Assembly (NCBI RefSeq): GCF_001408515.1
Contig: NZ_CYPR01000096.1
Span: forward strand, 70 to 60,383
Reading direction: 5' to 3'
DNA length: 60,314 nt
Source of the DNA: Jannaschia seosinensis
Lineage (GTDB): Bacteria > Pseudomonadota > Alphaproteobacteria > Rhodobacterales > Rhodobacteraceae
Below, piece by piece: positions 36,301 through 45,729 of this stretch. Made by a program: the position numbers and the translations under genes. The notes beneath the pieces were generated by a model. That model ran no database searches and was not told the origin of the DNA. It saw only the letters and a list, made by a program, of their open reading frames with translations. Position 1 is the first letter of the stretch. The number at the start of each line of letters is the position of its first letter.

Positions 36301-36740
36301 CCCGCCTCAAGGGGGAAACGGCGCAGGAGCGAGGCGCAGAAGGCATGGATCGTCTGGATCTTGAGCCCGCCCGGCGTCTCGATGGCGCGGGCGAAGAGGG
36401 TGCGCGCATGGCGGAGCTGTTCGGAGCTGATGGTGCCGCGGGCCGCGCCCAGCCGGGTGATTTCCTCGCGCAGCCTGTCGTCGGACAGCATTGCCCATTC
36501 GCTCAGCCGCGCAAACAGACGGTTCTGCATCTCTCCCGCCGCGGCCTTGGTATAGGTCAGGCACAGGATCCGCTCCGGCGGCGTCCGCTCAAGCAGAAGC
36601 CACGCCACCCGGTCCGTCAGGACGCGCGTCTTGCCCGATCCCGCATTCGCGGCGAGCCAGACCGATCCGGCCGGGTCGGCCGCGCCGATTTGCGCGCGCG
36701 TGGCCGCGTCGGGCGTAAATGGAGCCGCTTCGTCCTTCAC
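33366..36740 (-). CDS. addA: Double-strand break repair helicase-nuclease AddA
   Basis: AddA is the UvrD-like helicase and nuclease half of AddAB, which resects double-strand breaks. The 1124-residue protein shows Walker [18 protein letters not shown] near residue 28, [15 protein letters not shown] near 60, Walker [17 protein letters not shown] near 390, [20 protein letters not shown] near 430 and a C-terminal RecB-type nuclease core [15 protein letters not shown] near 1060. It starts with GTG overlapping the addB stop (GTGA). Confidence 0.96.
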   Translation of the reverse strand: MKDEAAPFTPDAATRAQIGAADPAGSVWLAANAGSGKTRVLTDRVAWLLLERTPPERILCLTYTKAAAGEMQNRLFARLSEWAMLSDDRLREEITRLGAARGTISSEQLRHARTLFARAIETPGGLKIQTIHAFCASLLRRFPLEAGVSPAFAEMDETATARLHAEVLDEMGADPATRPLVDAVGRRISDAEPSGFLAQVAGLREALARPLDRDRLRAALGIADESREAVLEEITGDDTLDIIESLLGDAEDVPGKTFETLRAGLRDALAAGPQARFDRLTGLFLTAARAPRSTGRWPKAVREGDHGPLEELFNLLALRLADAHARIAAFVALEQTEALHAFGPAFLARVGARKAARGWLDFDDLIAGAKRLLTTSPMAQWVLFRLDGGIDHILVDEAQDTSPDQWQVIRRLAAEFGAGLGARPDVRRTIFVVGDRKQSIYAFQGADLAAFDRMHRVFGEMLPEEGPQLREHALLHSFRSSPAILDLVDATFAEGGGVGAPPEHIAFFADRPGRIDLWPAIPKEKDDNDDRLWHEPMDRPASDDADVILADRIADAIEDMLAARVPVGQGDRRRPVRPGDILILLQRRGALFHHIVRACKKRGLDLAGADRLRLSDDLAVRDLIAALAWADTPQDDLSLACILRSPLCGLSEQDLFALAHGRRGRLWDALRDSDHVAAAGLVTDILRVADILRPYEILERILVKHDGRRRLIGRLGPESAEAIDALLGQALAYETLETPSLTGFLGWLESKDVELKRQPGSGTIRVMTVHGAKGLESPVVILPETMKRQPRGASGARALSDGTPVWMPAKANWSPAMAADAEAAALAEAAERDRLLYVAMTRAENWLIAGAAGEVGDARTDSWYNMIRAGMEAQGAQPHEFSAGAGLRIETGDWSPAPEATATPPAPQPVRPDWLEVPVAPPALVAPRIAPSDLPGAKTLPGEAGHDNEAALRKGTAIHALLEHLPGLTGAERADCARHILALHGDAEAGDPVAAWLAEAQAVLDAPDLAPVFAPGTLSEVPFALPATPDRPAIFGVMDRVIVAPDRVEVVDFKTNALIPDRPEDTPAGLRNQMAAYLEAAGAIWPGRTVTAAILWTAGPRLMVLPHEVVTPLDAAIDPVPPPA

Positions 36741-39712
36741 CGCGCACGCTCCAGCCGCAGGGGAGAGGCCGCATCGGTATCGCCCCATTCCCCGAACCGG
36801 GAGAGATGGTCGTAATCGCCCGCATAGGTCAGCAGATCGGGCGAGAGGCGGGCATAAAACGGCGCGCCCTCGGCGTAGCGGCGGATCAGGCTGCGCAGAT
36901 CGGCATGGGTCTGCGCGATCAGGTCGGGGCCAAAATCCTTGGGCCGCCGCTCCTCGTATTTCGTGCCGAGGCTGAGATAGGCGACCTCGGCGACGGGACG
37001 GGGCGCGATGGCGGCAAAGCCCCCTTCCTGCACCATCACGGCCTCGAGCAGGAGTTGTTTGGAGAAGTGGTTGATCTGCTTCTCGCCGGGGAGGGCGCCG
37101 GTCTTGTAGTCGTAGATCGCCACCGCATCCCCGCGATCGTCGATGCGGTCCGCGCGGGCGTGCAGGATCAGGCCGCCGACCTCGATCCGCCCCTTGTCCT
37201 CGACATGGCGGGGACGGCCGAGCCTGCGGCGTCCGGCCTCGGCCACAAGGAAATCGGGCGCGGCGCGATCGAACTTGCCCAGCCAGATCCGTCGCGCGCC
37301 GGGCCAGGGCGCCAGTTCGCGCAGCGCTTCCTCAAGATGCAGGCGCAGGCGCTCCAGCGCGTCCGCCGGCAGGGTGCCCGGCGCCTCGCGGGAGAACTGC
37401 TCCATCGCGCGGTGGATGGCCGAGCCGCGGACGCGGGCATCGGGTCCTTGGCGCAGCGGGGGCAGAGGTGCGAGGGACAGGATCTTCTTGGCATAGATGG
37501 CATAGGGATCGCGGATCAGGGTCTCGACGCCCGTGACCGACAGATTGTCGAGCGTGATCCCCTCGGGCAGGATCGGGGCGGGCCGCGGCGCGCGATCGGC
37601 ATGGTGACGGTGGTCGGGCGCACGCCACGCATCGGCGCAATCGAGCCAGACCCGCCCCCGTGCGCGCATCGCCGCGAGCGCGGCCGTGCCGTCCTCGCCG
37701 ATCCCCGCCAGAAGGCCGGTCAGGCGGTTGAGCCAGCGGGTCGCGACGGTGTCGGCCTCGGCCGTACGCACGGCGCGCGACAGCCAGATTTCCGGGCCGG
37801 CGGCGGCCTGCTGGAAGTCATGCGCCGAAAGCCCGGCCTCCCGCTCCGGCGGACGCAGGCCGCAGGCCTTGCGCATCGCGCGGCTGAGCCACGGATCGGG
37901 TGCGTCGTGGCCGGGCCAGCTCGCGTCGTTGAGCCCGCCGAGGATCACGAGATCGGCGGTGCGGACCCGTGCCTCGAGCGCGCCCCAGATCATCACGTCG
38001 GGATGCGGAGAGAAGGTCTCCCGCACCTCCTCGCCCGACAGGACACCGCCGAGAATGCGGGCATATTCGAGCGCGCTGATCGCCTCCGTCCCGCGCTGGG
38101 CGGCATTCTGCTCCAGCCGGGTCATCGCGTCCCGCGCGATACGTCCGGCAGCATCGGTCCAGAGCGTGCCGGTGGCCTCTCTCCCGTCGGCATGTCCGCG
38201 CACGCTTCCTCGGGCCAGACGTTCGACCAGGGCGCGGTGGCGGGCGACATGCGCCGCCAGCGGAGCTTCGGGGGGATCGCCGCAAAGCCCGTCGAGCACC
38301 TCGCACAGCCAGTCGCGCCATTCCGGCGGCGCATGGTCGGGGCCGGTCACCCAGTCCTCGATCGAGGCGCGGTCCGGGAAGGCGAGCGGCTTCTTGCGGA
38401 TCAGCTCCGTCTCCAACGCACGGACGCGGGAGAGATGGGCGCGCCGTGCGCTGCCCGGTGCGTCGTCGGGGGCGTCGGCGGTGTGGACGCGCGGATGCTT
38501 GAGCAGCGCGATGAGCGGTTCCGCCTCGCAGGGGCGTCCCCGCATCTCGGCGGCCAGCAGAAGCAGCCGGCCCGGCGCGGTCTGGTGCAGCGGGCGGCCG
38601 GCGGAATCGTCGGGAATGATCCCCCAGCGGGTGAGTTGCGCCGCGACTTGCCGGGCGAGCGTCCGATCGGGAGTGATGAGGGCGGCGCGTTTCCCTTCGG
38701 CCAGCGCAGCGCGCAGCCCCGTGGCGATGGCCGCGGCCTCGGTGGCGGGGGAGGGTGCCTCGAGCAGCGTCACACCGGCGCAGGCCGCCGCGATGTCCGT
38801 CAGTTCCGGCCCCTCCGCGCGCCAGGCATCGGTGACGGGGGCGGGGCGCAGGGCGAGCGATATCAGCCGGTTGCGCGCCGGCGCGGCGGGCGCGTCGGCG
38901 CTCCATTGTGGGACGTCGTCGCGGGTCCGGCCGAGTTCGGCAAGCAGCAGGGCGTGGCGGTATTGCGGGTGGTCGTGCTGCGGCGCGTCCTCGCGGGTCA
39001 GCGATTTCCAGGCATCCTCGGGCATGTCGCGGTCGAGACCCGGCAGGATGACGATCCCCTCGGGCAGGTCCAGCACGGCCTCGATCAACCGGCGCGTGGG
39101 GCGTCGTGACGCGGTGGAGCCGGCGACGATCCAGGGCGTCTCGGGCGGTGCGTCGTGCCAGCGGGCGAGGAGGCGTTCCAGCGCCGCCGCCTGTGCGGCG
39201 GTCTCGGTGACGGTGCCCTCGGCTTCGCGCCAGCGGGTGACGATGCGCAGGAAGTCGAGATTGCGCTGCCAGTGCTCCGACAGGTCGGCAACGTCGAGCG
39301 TCTCCAGAGCCTCGGCCTCGACTTCCTCCTCCTGCATCTCGGCCAGGAGCCGGCCCAGCGTGTCGGCAAGGTCGAAGGCCGCCGAGGGAGGCGACAGATC
39401 GGGCCGCACGCGAAGGAGCTTGGCCACCAGTGATGCCAGCCGCAGCCGCGTACCGAGAGCCGAGATGTCCGGCACCGGCGCCGCACCCGGCGGCAGGAGG
39501 GCCCCGAGCTGCGAGACGAGACCGATGCGCGGCAGGAGCGTCGCCCCCCCGGCCGCGAGCGCCGCCTCGGTGCGCCGCGCCATGCGGTTGGTGTTTACCA
39601 GAAGTGTCGCGCGCGCCATGTCTTCGGGACGCGCCCCGAGACGGCGGCGCAACCCGCTTGCCAGCGCGGCGCTGAAATCGACGCCCATAGGTTCGGCATA
39701 GAGGCCGCCCAT
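36737..39712 (-). CDS. addB: Double-strand break repair nuclease AddB
   Basis: AddB is the partner of AddA, with an inactive helicase-like domain used for Chi recognition and a C-terminal nuclease. The 991-residue protein shows LLPRIGLVSQLGALLPPG near residue 60 and LVILGGLNDASWPGHDAPD near 600. The nuclease core is VAIYDYKTGALPGEKQINHF near 865, followed by KQLLLEAVM. No four-cysteine iron-sulfur pattern is visible, as expected of alphaproteobacterial AddB. It overlaps both neighbours by four bases. Confidence 0.95.
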   Translation of the reverse strand: MGGLYAEPMGVDFSAALASGLRRRLGARPEDMARATLLVNTNRMARRTEAALAAGGATLLPRIGLVSQLGALLPPGAAPVPDISALGTRLRLASLVAKLLRVRPDLSPPSAAFDLADTLGRLLAEMQEEEVEAEALETLDVADLSEHWQRNLDFLRIVTRWREAEGTVTETAAQAAALERLLARWHDAPPETPWIVAGSTASRRPTRRLIEAVLDLPEGIVILPGLDRDMPEDAWKSLTREDAPQHDHPQYRHALLLAELGRTRDDVPQWSADAPAAPARNRLISLALRPAPVTDAWRAEGPELTDIAAACAGVTLLEAPSPATEAAAIATGLRAALAEGKRAALITPDRTLARQVAAQLTRWGIIPDDSAGRPLHQTAPGRLLLLAAEMRGRPCEAEPLIALLKHPRVHTADAPDDAPGSARRAHLSRVRALETELIRKKPLAFPDRASIEDWVTGPDHAPPEWRDWLCEVLDGLCGDPPEAPLAAHVARHRALVERLARGSVRGHADGREATGTLWTDAAGRIARDAMTRLEQNAAQRGTEAISALEYARILGGVLSGEEVRETFSPHPDVMIWGALEARVRTADLVILGGLNDASWPGHDAPDPWLSRAMRKACGLRPPEREAGLSAHDFQQAAAGPEIWLSRAVRTAEADTVATRWLNRLTGLLAGIGEDGTAALAAMRARGRVWLDCADAWRAPDHRHHADRAPRPAPILPEGITLDNLSVTGVETLIRDPYAIYAKKILSLAPLPPLRQGPDARVRGSAIHRAMEQFSREAPGTLPADALERLRLHLEEALRELAPWPGARRIWLGKFDRAAPDFLVAEAGRRRLGRPRHVEDKGRIEVGGLILHARADRIDDRGDAVAIYDYKTGALPGEKQINHFSKQLLLEAVMVQEGGFAAIAPRPVAEVAYLSLGTKYEERRPKDFGPDLIAQTHADLRSLIRRYAEGAPFYARLSPDLLTYAGDYDHLSRFGEWGDTDAASPLRLERAR

Positions 39713-40380
39713 CAGGCGTGTTCCAGCATGGCTTCGGCCGCGGCGATGCCGTCGGGCGTGCCGACATCGGCCCATCGGCCCGGATGGACGACGCCGAAGA
39801 GACGGCCGCGCGCCAGCATGTCGAACCACAGATCCCGCAGCGAAAAGACGTCGCGTGGATCCCGGGCAAGGCCGTCGGTCCGCACGATCCCGGCCCCGGT
39901 ATAGATGAGGCCGTCCGCGTCGCGCGACAGGCGCCCGTCCGGGCCGATCGCGAAGGCGCCGCCGGCCTGCCCCGAGGCGCGCTCCTTCGGCACCAGCAAA
40001 AGCAGCCCGTCCATCGCCGCGCCGTCCCAGGCGGCGGTCAGCGTCGCGCGCGCGGTCGGCCCGGTCCAGGCGGCATCGGCATTCATCGTCAGGACGGGTC
40101 CGGCGCCCAGAAGCGGGAGCGCAGCGCGCAGGCCGCCGCCCGTCTCGAGGAGGGTCGGCGTCTCGTGGCGGACGATCACGGGCCGGCCGGCGAGGTGGGC
40201 GATCAGCCTTTCGGCGTGGTGATGCGCGTTGACGACCACGGGATGCGCACCCTCGACCTGGTCGAGCGCGTGCTCGATCAGGGGACGTCCGGCCACGGGC
40301 ACCAATGCCTTCGGGCGGTCGTCGGTCAGCGGCCGCATCCGCGTTCCGCGTCCGGCGGCAAAGACCATCGCCGCGATCAT
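39712..40380 (-). CDS. murU: MurU-like sugar-1-phosphate nucleotidyltransferase
   Basis: This 222-residue nucleotidyltransferase has the N-terminal site AAMVFAAGRGTRMRPLTDDR followed by PKALVPVAGRPLIEH, then NAHHHAERLIAHL and the metal site MNADAAW near residue 105. In Pseudomonas, MurU makes UDP-MurNAc from MurNAc-1-phosphate in a peptidoglycan recycling route that bypasses fosfomycin-sensitive MurA. Its partner kinase AmgK is encoded immediately upstream here (four-base overlap), which supports this role over a generic glucose-1-phosphate enzyme. Confidence 0.8.
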   Translation of the reverse strand: MIAAMVFAAGRGTRMRPLTDDRPKALVPVAGRPLIEHALDQVEGAHPVVVNAHHHAERLIAHLAGRPVIVRHETPTLLETGGGLRAALPLLGAGPVLTMNADAAWTGPTARATLTAAWDGAAMDGLLLLVPKERASGQAGGAFAIGPDGRLSRDADGLIYTGAGIVRTDGLARDPRDVFSLRDLWFDMLARGRLFGVVHPGRWADVGTPDGIAAAEAMLEHA

Positions 40381-41408
40381 TCGGGGGCTGCCGCATGGTC
40401 GCGGCCCGCGAGGGTGCCCGCGCGCGCTTCTGTCGCGGCAAGCCACGGGCCGTCCGGCTCGGGGAGGAGGCCGTCGAGGAGATCGCGCAGGTCGGTAAGC
40501 GCGGGATGCCGCAACTCGCGCTGCAGCGCAGTCCAGGTGGGCGGGATGAAGCGCAGGTAGCTTGTGCGGCCGGAATGGAGCGCGAGGCGCGTGAAGACGC
40601 GGCCGATGATCCGCAGCGATCGCTGCACCGAACACACGGCGAGACGGGCTCGCAGGGGTTCGGCGGCCACACCGGTCGCCGCGCAATAGGCGCCGATGGC
40701 CGCATCGCGTGCGGCGTCCGAGACAGGCCTGCGGGGATCGTCGATCAGCGAGGCGAGGTCGTATTCCGCGGGGCCGGTCATCGCGTCCTGGAAGTCGAGG
40801 ATGCCGATTCGGGCGGGGCCGTCGCGCCGCGGCAGCCAGAGCAGGTTCTCGGCGTGGTAGTCGCGATGCACGAAGATCTCCGGCCCGGTCAGCACGGCGT
40901 CGATGGCCGATTGCATGGCGGCCGCGATGTCGTCCCGCCGGTCGCGTGCGTCGGGAGCGTACCAATCGACCACGGTGGCGGCGAGGGCGGCCATCTGATC
41001 GGGATAGCGCGGCAGGTCGGGCGGCGCCTCGTGGTGCAGTGCGGCAAGCGTCTCCGCGGCGGCGGCGTAGAGTTCGGGCTCGTCCTGCGGATGGGCGGCG
41101 GAATGGCGGGCAAGCAAGTCGTCACCGAGGTCTTCGAGCAGCAGAAGTCCACGCTCCGGGTCGCGGGCGAATACGGTGGGCGTGGAAAAGCCGCGGGCGC
41201 TCAGCCAGTCGCCGATCCGCAGGAACGGGCGGACATCCTCCCCGGTCGTGGGTGGGGCGTCCATCACGATGGCGCGGCCGGGTGCGGTGTCGCGGCGAAG
41301 CCGGATGTAGCGGCGCAGCGAGGCGTCGCCGGCCAGCGCAATGCGTTCCGCGTCCTGCCAGCCTGCGGCCCTGAGGAATTGGTCGATCTCGATGGCGCGG
41401 TCGGTCAT
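40377..41408 (-). CDS. amgK: AmgK-like cell-wall sugar kinase (aminoglycoside phosphotransferase fold)
   Basis: This 343-residue kinase has the phosphotransferase fold: a nucleotide lid RLRRDTAPGRAIVMDAPP near 35, LLLLEDLGDDLL near 88, catalytic VHRDYHAENLLWLPRRDG near 185 and metal-binding ILDFQDAMTGPAEYDLASL near 205. AmgK phosphorylates the anomeric position of MurNAc/GlcNAc. Assignment rests on the fold plus direct overlap with the murU-like and tsaE genes, a common alphaproteobacterial arrangement; it has often been annotated simply as a phosphotransferase. Confidence 0.8.
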   Translation of the reverse strand: MTDRAIEIDQFLRAAGWQDAERIALAGDASLRRYIRLRRDTAPGRAIVMDAPPTTGEDVRPFLRIGDWLSARGFSTPTVFARDPERGLLLLEDLGDDLLARHSAAHPQDEPELYAAAAETLAALHHEAPPDLPRYPDQMAALAATVVDWYAPDARDRRDDIAAAMQSAIDAVLTGPEIFVHRDYHAENLLWLPRRDGPARIGILDFQDAMTGPAEYDLASLIDDPRRPVSDAARDAAIGAYCAATGVAAEPLRARLAVCSVQRSLRIIGRVFTRLALHSGRTSYLRFIPPTWTALQRELRHPALTDLRDLLDGLLPEPDGPWLAATEARAGTLAGRDHAAAPE

Positions 41409-41908
41409 GCGGTATCCTCCGGGCGTGGGGCGAAGGCGGGGGAAAGACGCGCGCGTGCATCCTGCGGGCCGGCGAGGGTGGCGCGGCGTGCATCGTCTTC
41501 CATGACCTCGAGCGTCAGGGTCAACGCATCGTTTGGCGCGTCCTGCCCGAGGCGGTCCGGCCATTCCACGAGACAAAGAGCCGTGCCGAAAGCCGCGTCG
41601 AGGCCGAGTTCGATGATCTCGGACGGGTCGGACAGACGGTAGAGATCGGCGTGCCAGGTCTCGAACGGGCCGGTGTCGTAGGTCTGGACCAGCGTGAAGG
41701 TCGGTGACGGCACGTCTTCCGGCGGCAGGCCCGCGCGCGACCGGAGCGCCCCGATCAGCGCGCGCGCGAAGGCGGATTTCCCCGCGCCGACCGGGCCCCG
41801 CAGGAGCAGCACGTCGCCGCCGCGCAGAAGCGGGGCGAGCCGCTCGGCGAAGCGTGCCGTCGCGGCGAGATCCGGCAAGGCGATGCGGAGGAGATCGGCG
41901 TCACTCAT
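41405..41908 (-). CDS. tsaE: tRNA t6A biosynthesis ATPase TsaE
   Basis: TsaE is the ATPase of the TsaBDE complex that makes N6-threonylcarbamoyladenosine at A37 of ANN-decoding tRNAs. The 167-residue protein shows the P-loop LLLRGPVGAGKSAFARALI near residue 34, the conserved SPTFTLVQTY near 68, WHADLYRLSD near 86 and VEWPDRLG near 113. It heads the chain of ATGA overlaps tsaE-amgK-murU-addB-addA. Confidence 0.95.
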   Translation of the reverse strand: MSDADLLRIALPDLAATARFAERLAPLLRGGDVLLLRGPVGAGKSAFARALIGALRSRAGLPPEDVPSPTFTLVQTYDTGPFETWHADLYRLSDPSEIIELGLDAAFGTALCLVEWPDRLGQDAPNDALTLTLEVMEDDARRATLAGPQDARARLSPAFAPRPEDTA

Positions 41909-42007
41909 CCAGTCGGGTTAGACGGGGCGGGCCGGTGGCCGCAAGGGTGGACCGACCCTTGGCCGCGCACAAAGCGGGGCGCGGGGACGCGCCGGCCCGG
42001 CGGCGGC

Positions 42008-43609
42008 TCAGGCGTGCAGCGCGCGGACGGTGTCGGAGCCTTGGGCCGCTGCCAGCGTCGCGTCCTCGGTGAAGCCGATCACAAGGCGCCCCTCGGCGAG
42101 CGGCTTGATCTGCATCGTGATCTGTCGGCCGTCGCGCAGGTGCAGCGTTTCGGTCCAGGCGCCCCGCTCGGCGTCCATCTCGCGGATCATGTTGCGCAGA
42201 TCGGCCCACAGGCCGGTGGGCAACGAAAGCACCTTCCACAGCGCGATGCAGCCCTCGAGCGTGCGTGGCATCGCGCCTGCGGCGGTGCCATCGGCATCGG
42301 TCGTCGCGTTCCGCGTCCAGATGTTGCGCGCCGCGTCGGTCGACAGCATCGTCCGGCCGTCATGGTCGAACACGACATAGCCTTCGTCCATCCCGTCCAT
42401 CACCTCGCCCATGACGCTGCGTTCGAGCCATTGCGTGCGCGAATCCTGCATCTGCGCCGAGACGTTCTCCAGCATCAGCGTGACCGAGCCGTCGTTCTGG
42501 GGGCGGCCGATCATGCGGTACGTGGTCCCGCCGGACAGGTTCCAGGTCTCCTCGTGAATGCTTGTCGAACCGCCACGGCCGAGATCGCGCAGCGCGTTGC
42601 GCCAGGCCGTGTAATCCCGCGGCTCCGGCAGGCGCTTGCCCGCGCGCAGCGTGTCGAAGAAATCCGACAGGTGCGGACGGCGCGAAAGCCAGGCGGGATC
42701 GAGGCCGGTCATGTCGAGGAGCGACGGGTTGAAGAGCGCGAGGTGGCCCTCGCGGTCGAAGATCGCCAGCCCGGTCGGCAGCGCCGCGAAGCTGCGGGTA
42801 AGGGTCTGGATAAAGCTGCGCAGGGATTCCTCGGCCCGGATCATCGCATCGAGCGATGTCGCATGGACATGACGCACCCCGTCGGGGCCCGGCGTGGTCG
42901 CGGTCACCTCGAACCAGTGTTCTTCGCCGTCGCGATCGACGAGTTTGCGCCGCGCCGCACCCGGTTCGGGCGAGGGGGCTTCGGGAAACAGTACGTGGAT
43001 CGGCCAGCCATGCGCGGCGTCCGGGCCAATACAGGATTCCACGATCGCGAGATAGGGCTTGTTGGCCCAGACCACCTGTCCCGCCGAATTGGTAGCCCAG
43101 CTGGGTGTCGGGCTCGTGTCGCCGGCGCGGGCGAGTACGGCGACCTCGCCCTCCATCGCGGTGAGGCTGGCGACGTCGACCCGGATCGTGTCGCGCCGCG
43201 CATCGGCCGTGGAGACCGCGATCCGGAGGTATTCCCCCTCCCGCGAGCCGAGGATGACGACCTGATCGCTGCCGAATGTGCCGGCGAGCTTGAACGCACG
43301 CCCCGCATCGCGCAGGGCCGCACAGGCGGCCGGCACGGCATCGTCAATGTCGGACAGGGCATCGACCAGCTCGTCCCACGCCTTCAGGTGGTCGATCGGC
43401 GGGGGCAGCAGAAACGAGACGTTGCCGGAATGCTCCACGAGGTAGCCCTCGCGGAAGCGGAACCAGCGCGGCTCCGACAGCAGATCGGAATCGTGACCGT
43501 TCAGGCCGCGGCCGCGGACCGGCGCCAGCCAGAGAACGGCCGCAAGGGCCGCAAGACCGGTCAGCAAGCCGCCGAGGAGGGGGAAACCGAACTGGACGGC
43601 CAGAGCCAT
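42008..43609 (-). CDS. PAS-domain membrane sensor lacking a kinase core
   Basis: This 533-residue protein has one N-terminal membrane segment (residues 5-27), then a region with at least two PAS-like modules: PSWATNSAGQVVWANKPYLA near 165 and the PAS_7-type stretch ALPTGLAIFDREGHLALFNP near 275. A third, GYVVFDHDGRTMLSTDAARN, lies near 410. The end shows LHLRDGRQITMQIKPL but no His-box, no N/G1/G2 ATP-binding motifs and no other output domain. It lies between regB and tsaE on the same strand, so a role in signalling to RegB or another kinase is an inference from position. Confidence 0.75.
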   Translation of the reverse strand: MALAVQFGFPLLGGLLTGLAALAAVLWLAPVRGRGLNGHDSDLLSEPRWFRFREGYLVEHSGNVSFLLPPPIDHLKAWDELVDALSDIDDAVPAACAALRDAGRAFKLAGTFGSDQVVILGSREGEYLRIAVSTADARRDTIRVDVASLTAMEGEVAVLARAGDTSPTPSWATNSAGQVVWANKPYLAIVESCIGPDAAHGWPIHVLFPEAPSPEPGAARRKLVDRDGEEHWFEVTATTPGPDGVRHVHATSLDAMIRAEESLRSFIQTLTRSFAALPTGLAIFDREGHLALFNPSLLDMTGLDPAWLSRRPHLSDFFDTLRAGKRLPEPRDYTAWRNALRDLGRGGSTSIHEETWNLSGGTTYRMIGRPQNDGSVTLMLENVSAQMQDSRTQWLERSVMGEVMDGMDEGYVVFDHDGRTMLSTDAARNIWTRNATTDADGTAAGAMPRTLEGCIALWKVLSLPTGLWADLRNMIREMDAERGAWTETLHLRDGRQITMQIKPLAEGRLVIGFTEDATLAAAQGSDTVRALHA

Positions 43610-43667
43610 GACGAAACTTCTCCCGCTGATCCGGGAGCAGTGATCGGCACAATTGGTTAAGTTGCCG

Positions 43668-45071
43668 TTAATGTGCGGCTTCGTCGGGTCCGTCCACAGG
43701 GCCGTTCTCGCCCAGGCCACCGGTTTCCGGCGCGCCGATCCTCTGGCGCGGCCAGACGACCTCGGCGATCGCGCCGCCGCGCGTCGGCGGGCGGTTGCGG
43801 CCGGGCGCGGAGCCGTTGTCGAAGGCGAGCGCCGCGCCGGTGCGCGCCAGCAGCGTCTTGGCGATGAACAGGCCCAGCCCCATCCCCTCATAATCCCGGC
43901 GGCGGCGCGAGCGCAGGAACGGGTCGCCCAGCCGGAACAGGACCTCCGGCGGATAGCCGGGCCCGTCGTCGATGATGCGGACGATGATCCGGTCCGACGA
44001 CCAGCGGCCGTCGATCCAGACCTCGTTGCGGGCGAAATCGACGGCGTTCTGGATGAGATTGCGCAGTCCGTGGATGATTTCGGGCGTGCGCCGGATCGCG
44101 GGCTTACGGCCGTCGGTCACGGCGATGCCGTCGAGCGGGGCGAGGTCGTAGCGAATCGCGATGCCGCGGCCGGAATGGGGTTCGGCCGCCTCGCGCAGGA
44201 TCGCCTCCAGCGGCGCGGCCCCAAGATGGCGGTCGCGCTTGCCCGCGCGCCCCATCGAACGGAGGATGTCGCGGCAGCGGTCGGCCTGCTCGCGGATGAG
44301 GCGGGTGTCGTCGGACAGGTCAGTGCGGTCGGGCAGCGCCTCGGACACCTCGTCGGCGAGTTCGGACGCCACCAGCGTGATCGTCGCCAGCGGCGTACCC
44401 AATTCATGCGCCGCCGCGGCGACGACGCCCCCGAGATCGTGCAGCTTCTGCTCCCGCGACAGCGCCGTCTGCGTGGCCAGCAGCGCGTTCGACATCCGCT
44501 CCGTCTCCAGCGTCAGGCGAAAGGCGAAGCCCGCGAGAAACAGCATGCCGGTGACGATCGCGGTCCAGAAGCCCCACAAGAACAGCGGCGGAAGGACGAG
44601 CGCCGTGTCCCCGCCCAGCGTCAGCGGCAGATGATAGCCCCCCAGAAGCGAGATCAGCGCCACCGCAACGGCCCCGAGCGTGCAGGTGGAGCGCAGCGAC
44701 AGAGCGGTCGCGGAACTAGTCACTGGCGCGAGAAAGAGGAGCGCGAACGGATTGTTCAGCCCGCCCGTCAGGAACAGGAGCGCCGCGAGCTGGCAGAGAT
44801 CGAACAGCAGAAACCAGAAGGCCGCCCGGTCGGCGAGACGCGTCGTCGTGGGATAGATGCGCATTGCCAGCAGGTTCGCGGCGACGGTCACCCCGATCAC
44901 GAGGAAGCACAATCCCATCTCGAGCGTGAGGGAGGTCCACAGGCTGACGAAGACGACGGTCACGGTCTGCCCGAGGGTCGCCAGCCAGCGCAGGTTGATC
45001 AGCGTGCCCAGGCGCACCCGGGGGGTCATCGCCTCGGGCGGGAGGAGACCGGTCCGGTCGGCTTGATTCAT
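43668..45071 (-). CDS. regB: Redox sensor histidine kinase RegB/PrrB/ActS
   Basis: RegB controls photosynthesis, respiration, nitrogen and carbon fixation genes in response to the quinone pool and redox state by phosphorylating RegA. The 467-residue protein has six N-terminal hydrophobic segments, the quinone-site motif GGLNNPFALLF near residue 103, the H-box AAAAHELGTPLATITL near 220, a nearby cysteine in EQADRCRDIL matching the redox-active Cys of RegB, and ATPase motifs LRNLIQNAVDFAR and DDGPGYPPEV, with GMGLGLFIAK. It is divergent from regA (106 bases). Confidence 0.95.
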   Translation of the reverse strand: MNQADRTGLLPPEAMTPRVRLGTLINLRWLATLGQTVTVVFVSLWTSLTLEMGLCFLVIGVTVAANLLAMRIYPTTTRLADRAAFWFLLFDLCQLAALLFLTGGLNNPFALLFLAPVTSSATALSLRSTCTLGAVAVALISLLGGYHLPLTLGGDTALVLPPLFLWGFWTAIVTGMLFLAGFAFRLTLETERMSNALLATQTALSREQKLHDLGGVVAAAAHELGTPLATITLVASELADEVSEALPDRTDLSDDTRLIREQADRCRDILRSMGRAGKRDRHLGAAPLEAILREAAEPHSGRGIAIRYDLAPLDGIAVTDGRKPAIRRTPEIIHGLRNLIQNAVDFARNEVWIDGRWSSDRIIVRIIDDGPGYPPEVLFRLGDPFLRSRRRRDYEGMGLGLFIAKTLLARTGAALAFDNGSAPGRNRPPTRGGAIAEVVWPRQRIGAPETGGLGENGPVDGPDEAAH

Positions 45072-45177
45072 GCAGGCGCCTCCATTCGTGGCCATCGCGT
45101 TTGACGGCGGAGTTTCGCGCGATACCCTTTCATCTAGCAAGACCGCCCGATGCGGTCGGCAAGAGGGAGATCCGCTT

Positions 45178-45729
45178 ATGGCCGCGCAACTGCAGGAAAT
45201 CGGACCGGACCGGTCGCTTCTGCTCGTGGATGATGACGAGCCATTCCTTCGCCGGCTCGAGCGGGCGATGGAAAAACGGGGCTTCGAGGTGCAGGCCGTC
45301 GGCTCGGTGGCCGAGGGCCTTGCCAAGGCGTCGTCGACCCCGCCCGCCTATGCGGTGGTCGATTTGCGGCTGGAGGACGGGAACGGGCTCGATGTCGTCG
45401 AGAGGCTTCGCGAAAGGCGCCCCGATGCCCGAATCGTGGTGCTGACGGGATACGGTGCGATCGCGACGGCCGTCGCCGCCGTCAAGATCGGGGCGACGGA
45501 TTACCTGTCGAAGCCCGCGGATGCCAACGATATCACCAATGCGTTGCTGAGCAGCGGCGAGGAGATGCCGCCGCCGCCCGAGAACCCGATGTCCGCCGAC
45601 CGGGTCCGCTGGGAGCATATCCAGCGAGTTTATGAATTGTGCGACCGCAACGTGAGTGAGACGGCGCGGCGTCTGAGCATGCACCGCCGGACGCTCCAGC
45701 GGATTCTGGCGAAGCGGTCGCCGCGGTAA
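45178..45729 (+). CDS. regA: Redox response regulator RegA/PrrA/ActR
   Basis: RegA is the DNA-binding partner of RegB. The 183-residue protein has an N-terminal receiver domain (LLLVDDDEPF acidic pocket, phospho-acceptor Asp62 in YAVVDLRLEDGNG, VVLTGYGAI, TDYLSKPADA), a proline linker (PPPPENP near 141) and a Fis-type helix-turn-helix (NVSETARRLSMHRRTLQRIL) that is nearly invariant in the family. The start chosen gives the normal family length. Downstream genes usually include ahcY; here it is 6 kb away. Confidence 0.96.
   Translation: MAAQLQEIGPDRSLLLVDDDEPFLRRLERAMEKRGFEVQAVGSVAEGLAKASSTPPAYAVVDLRLEDGNGLDVVERLRERRPDARIVVLTGYGAIATAVAAVKIGATDYLSKPADANDITNALLSSGEEMPPPPENPMSADRVRWEHIQRVYELCDRNVSETARRLSMHRRTLQRILAKRSPR

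Noticed and set aside
32916-36815. A 1299-codon plus-strand open frame opposite addA
   Set aside because: This is a shadow of addA; the protein is Arg/Gly/His-rich without recognisable motifs, while the other strand shows all AddA helicase and nuclease motifs.
36719-39701. Long plus-strand open frames opposite addB
   Set aside because: These are composition-driven shadows of addB with no family signatures.
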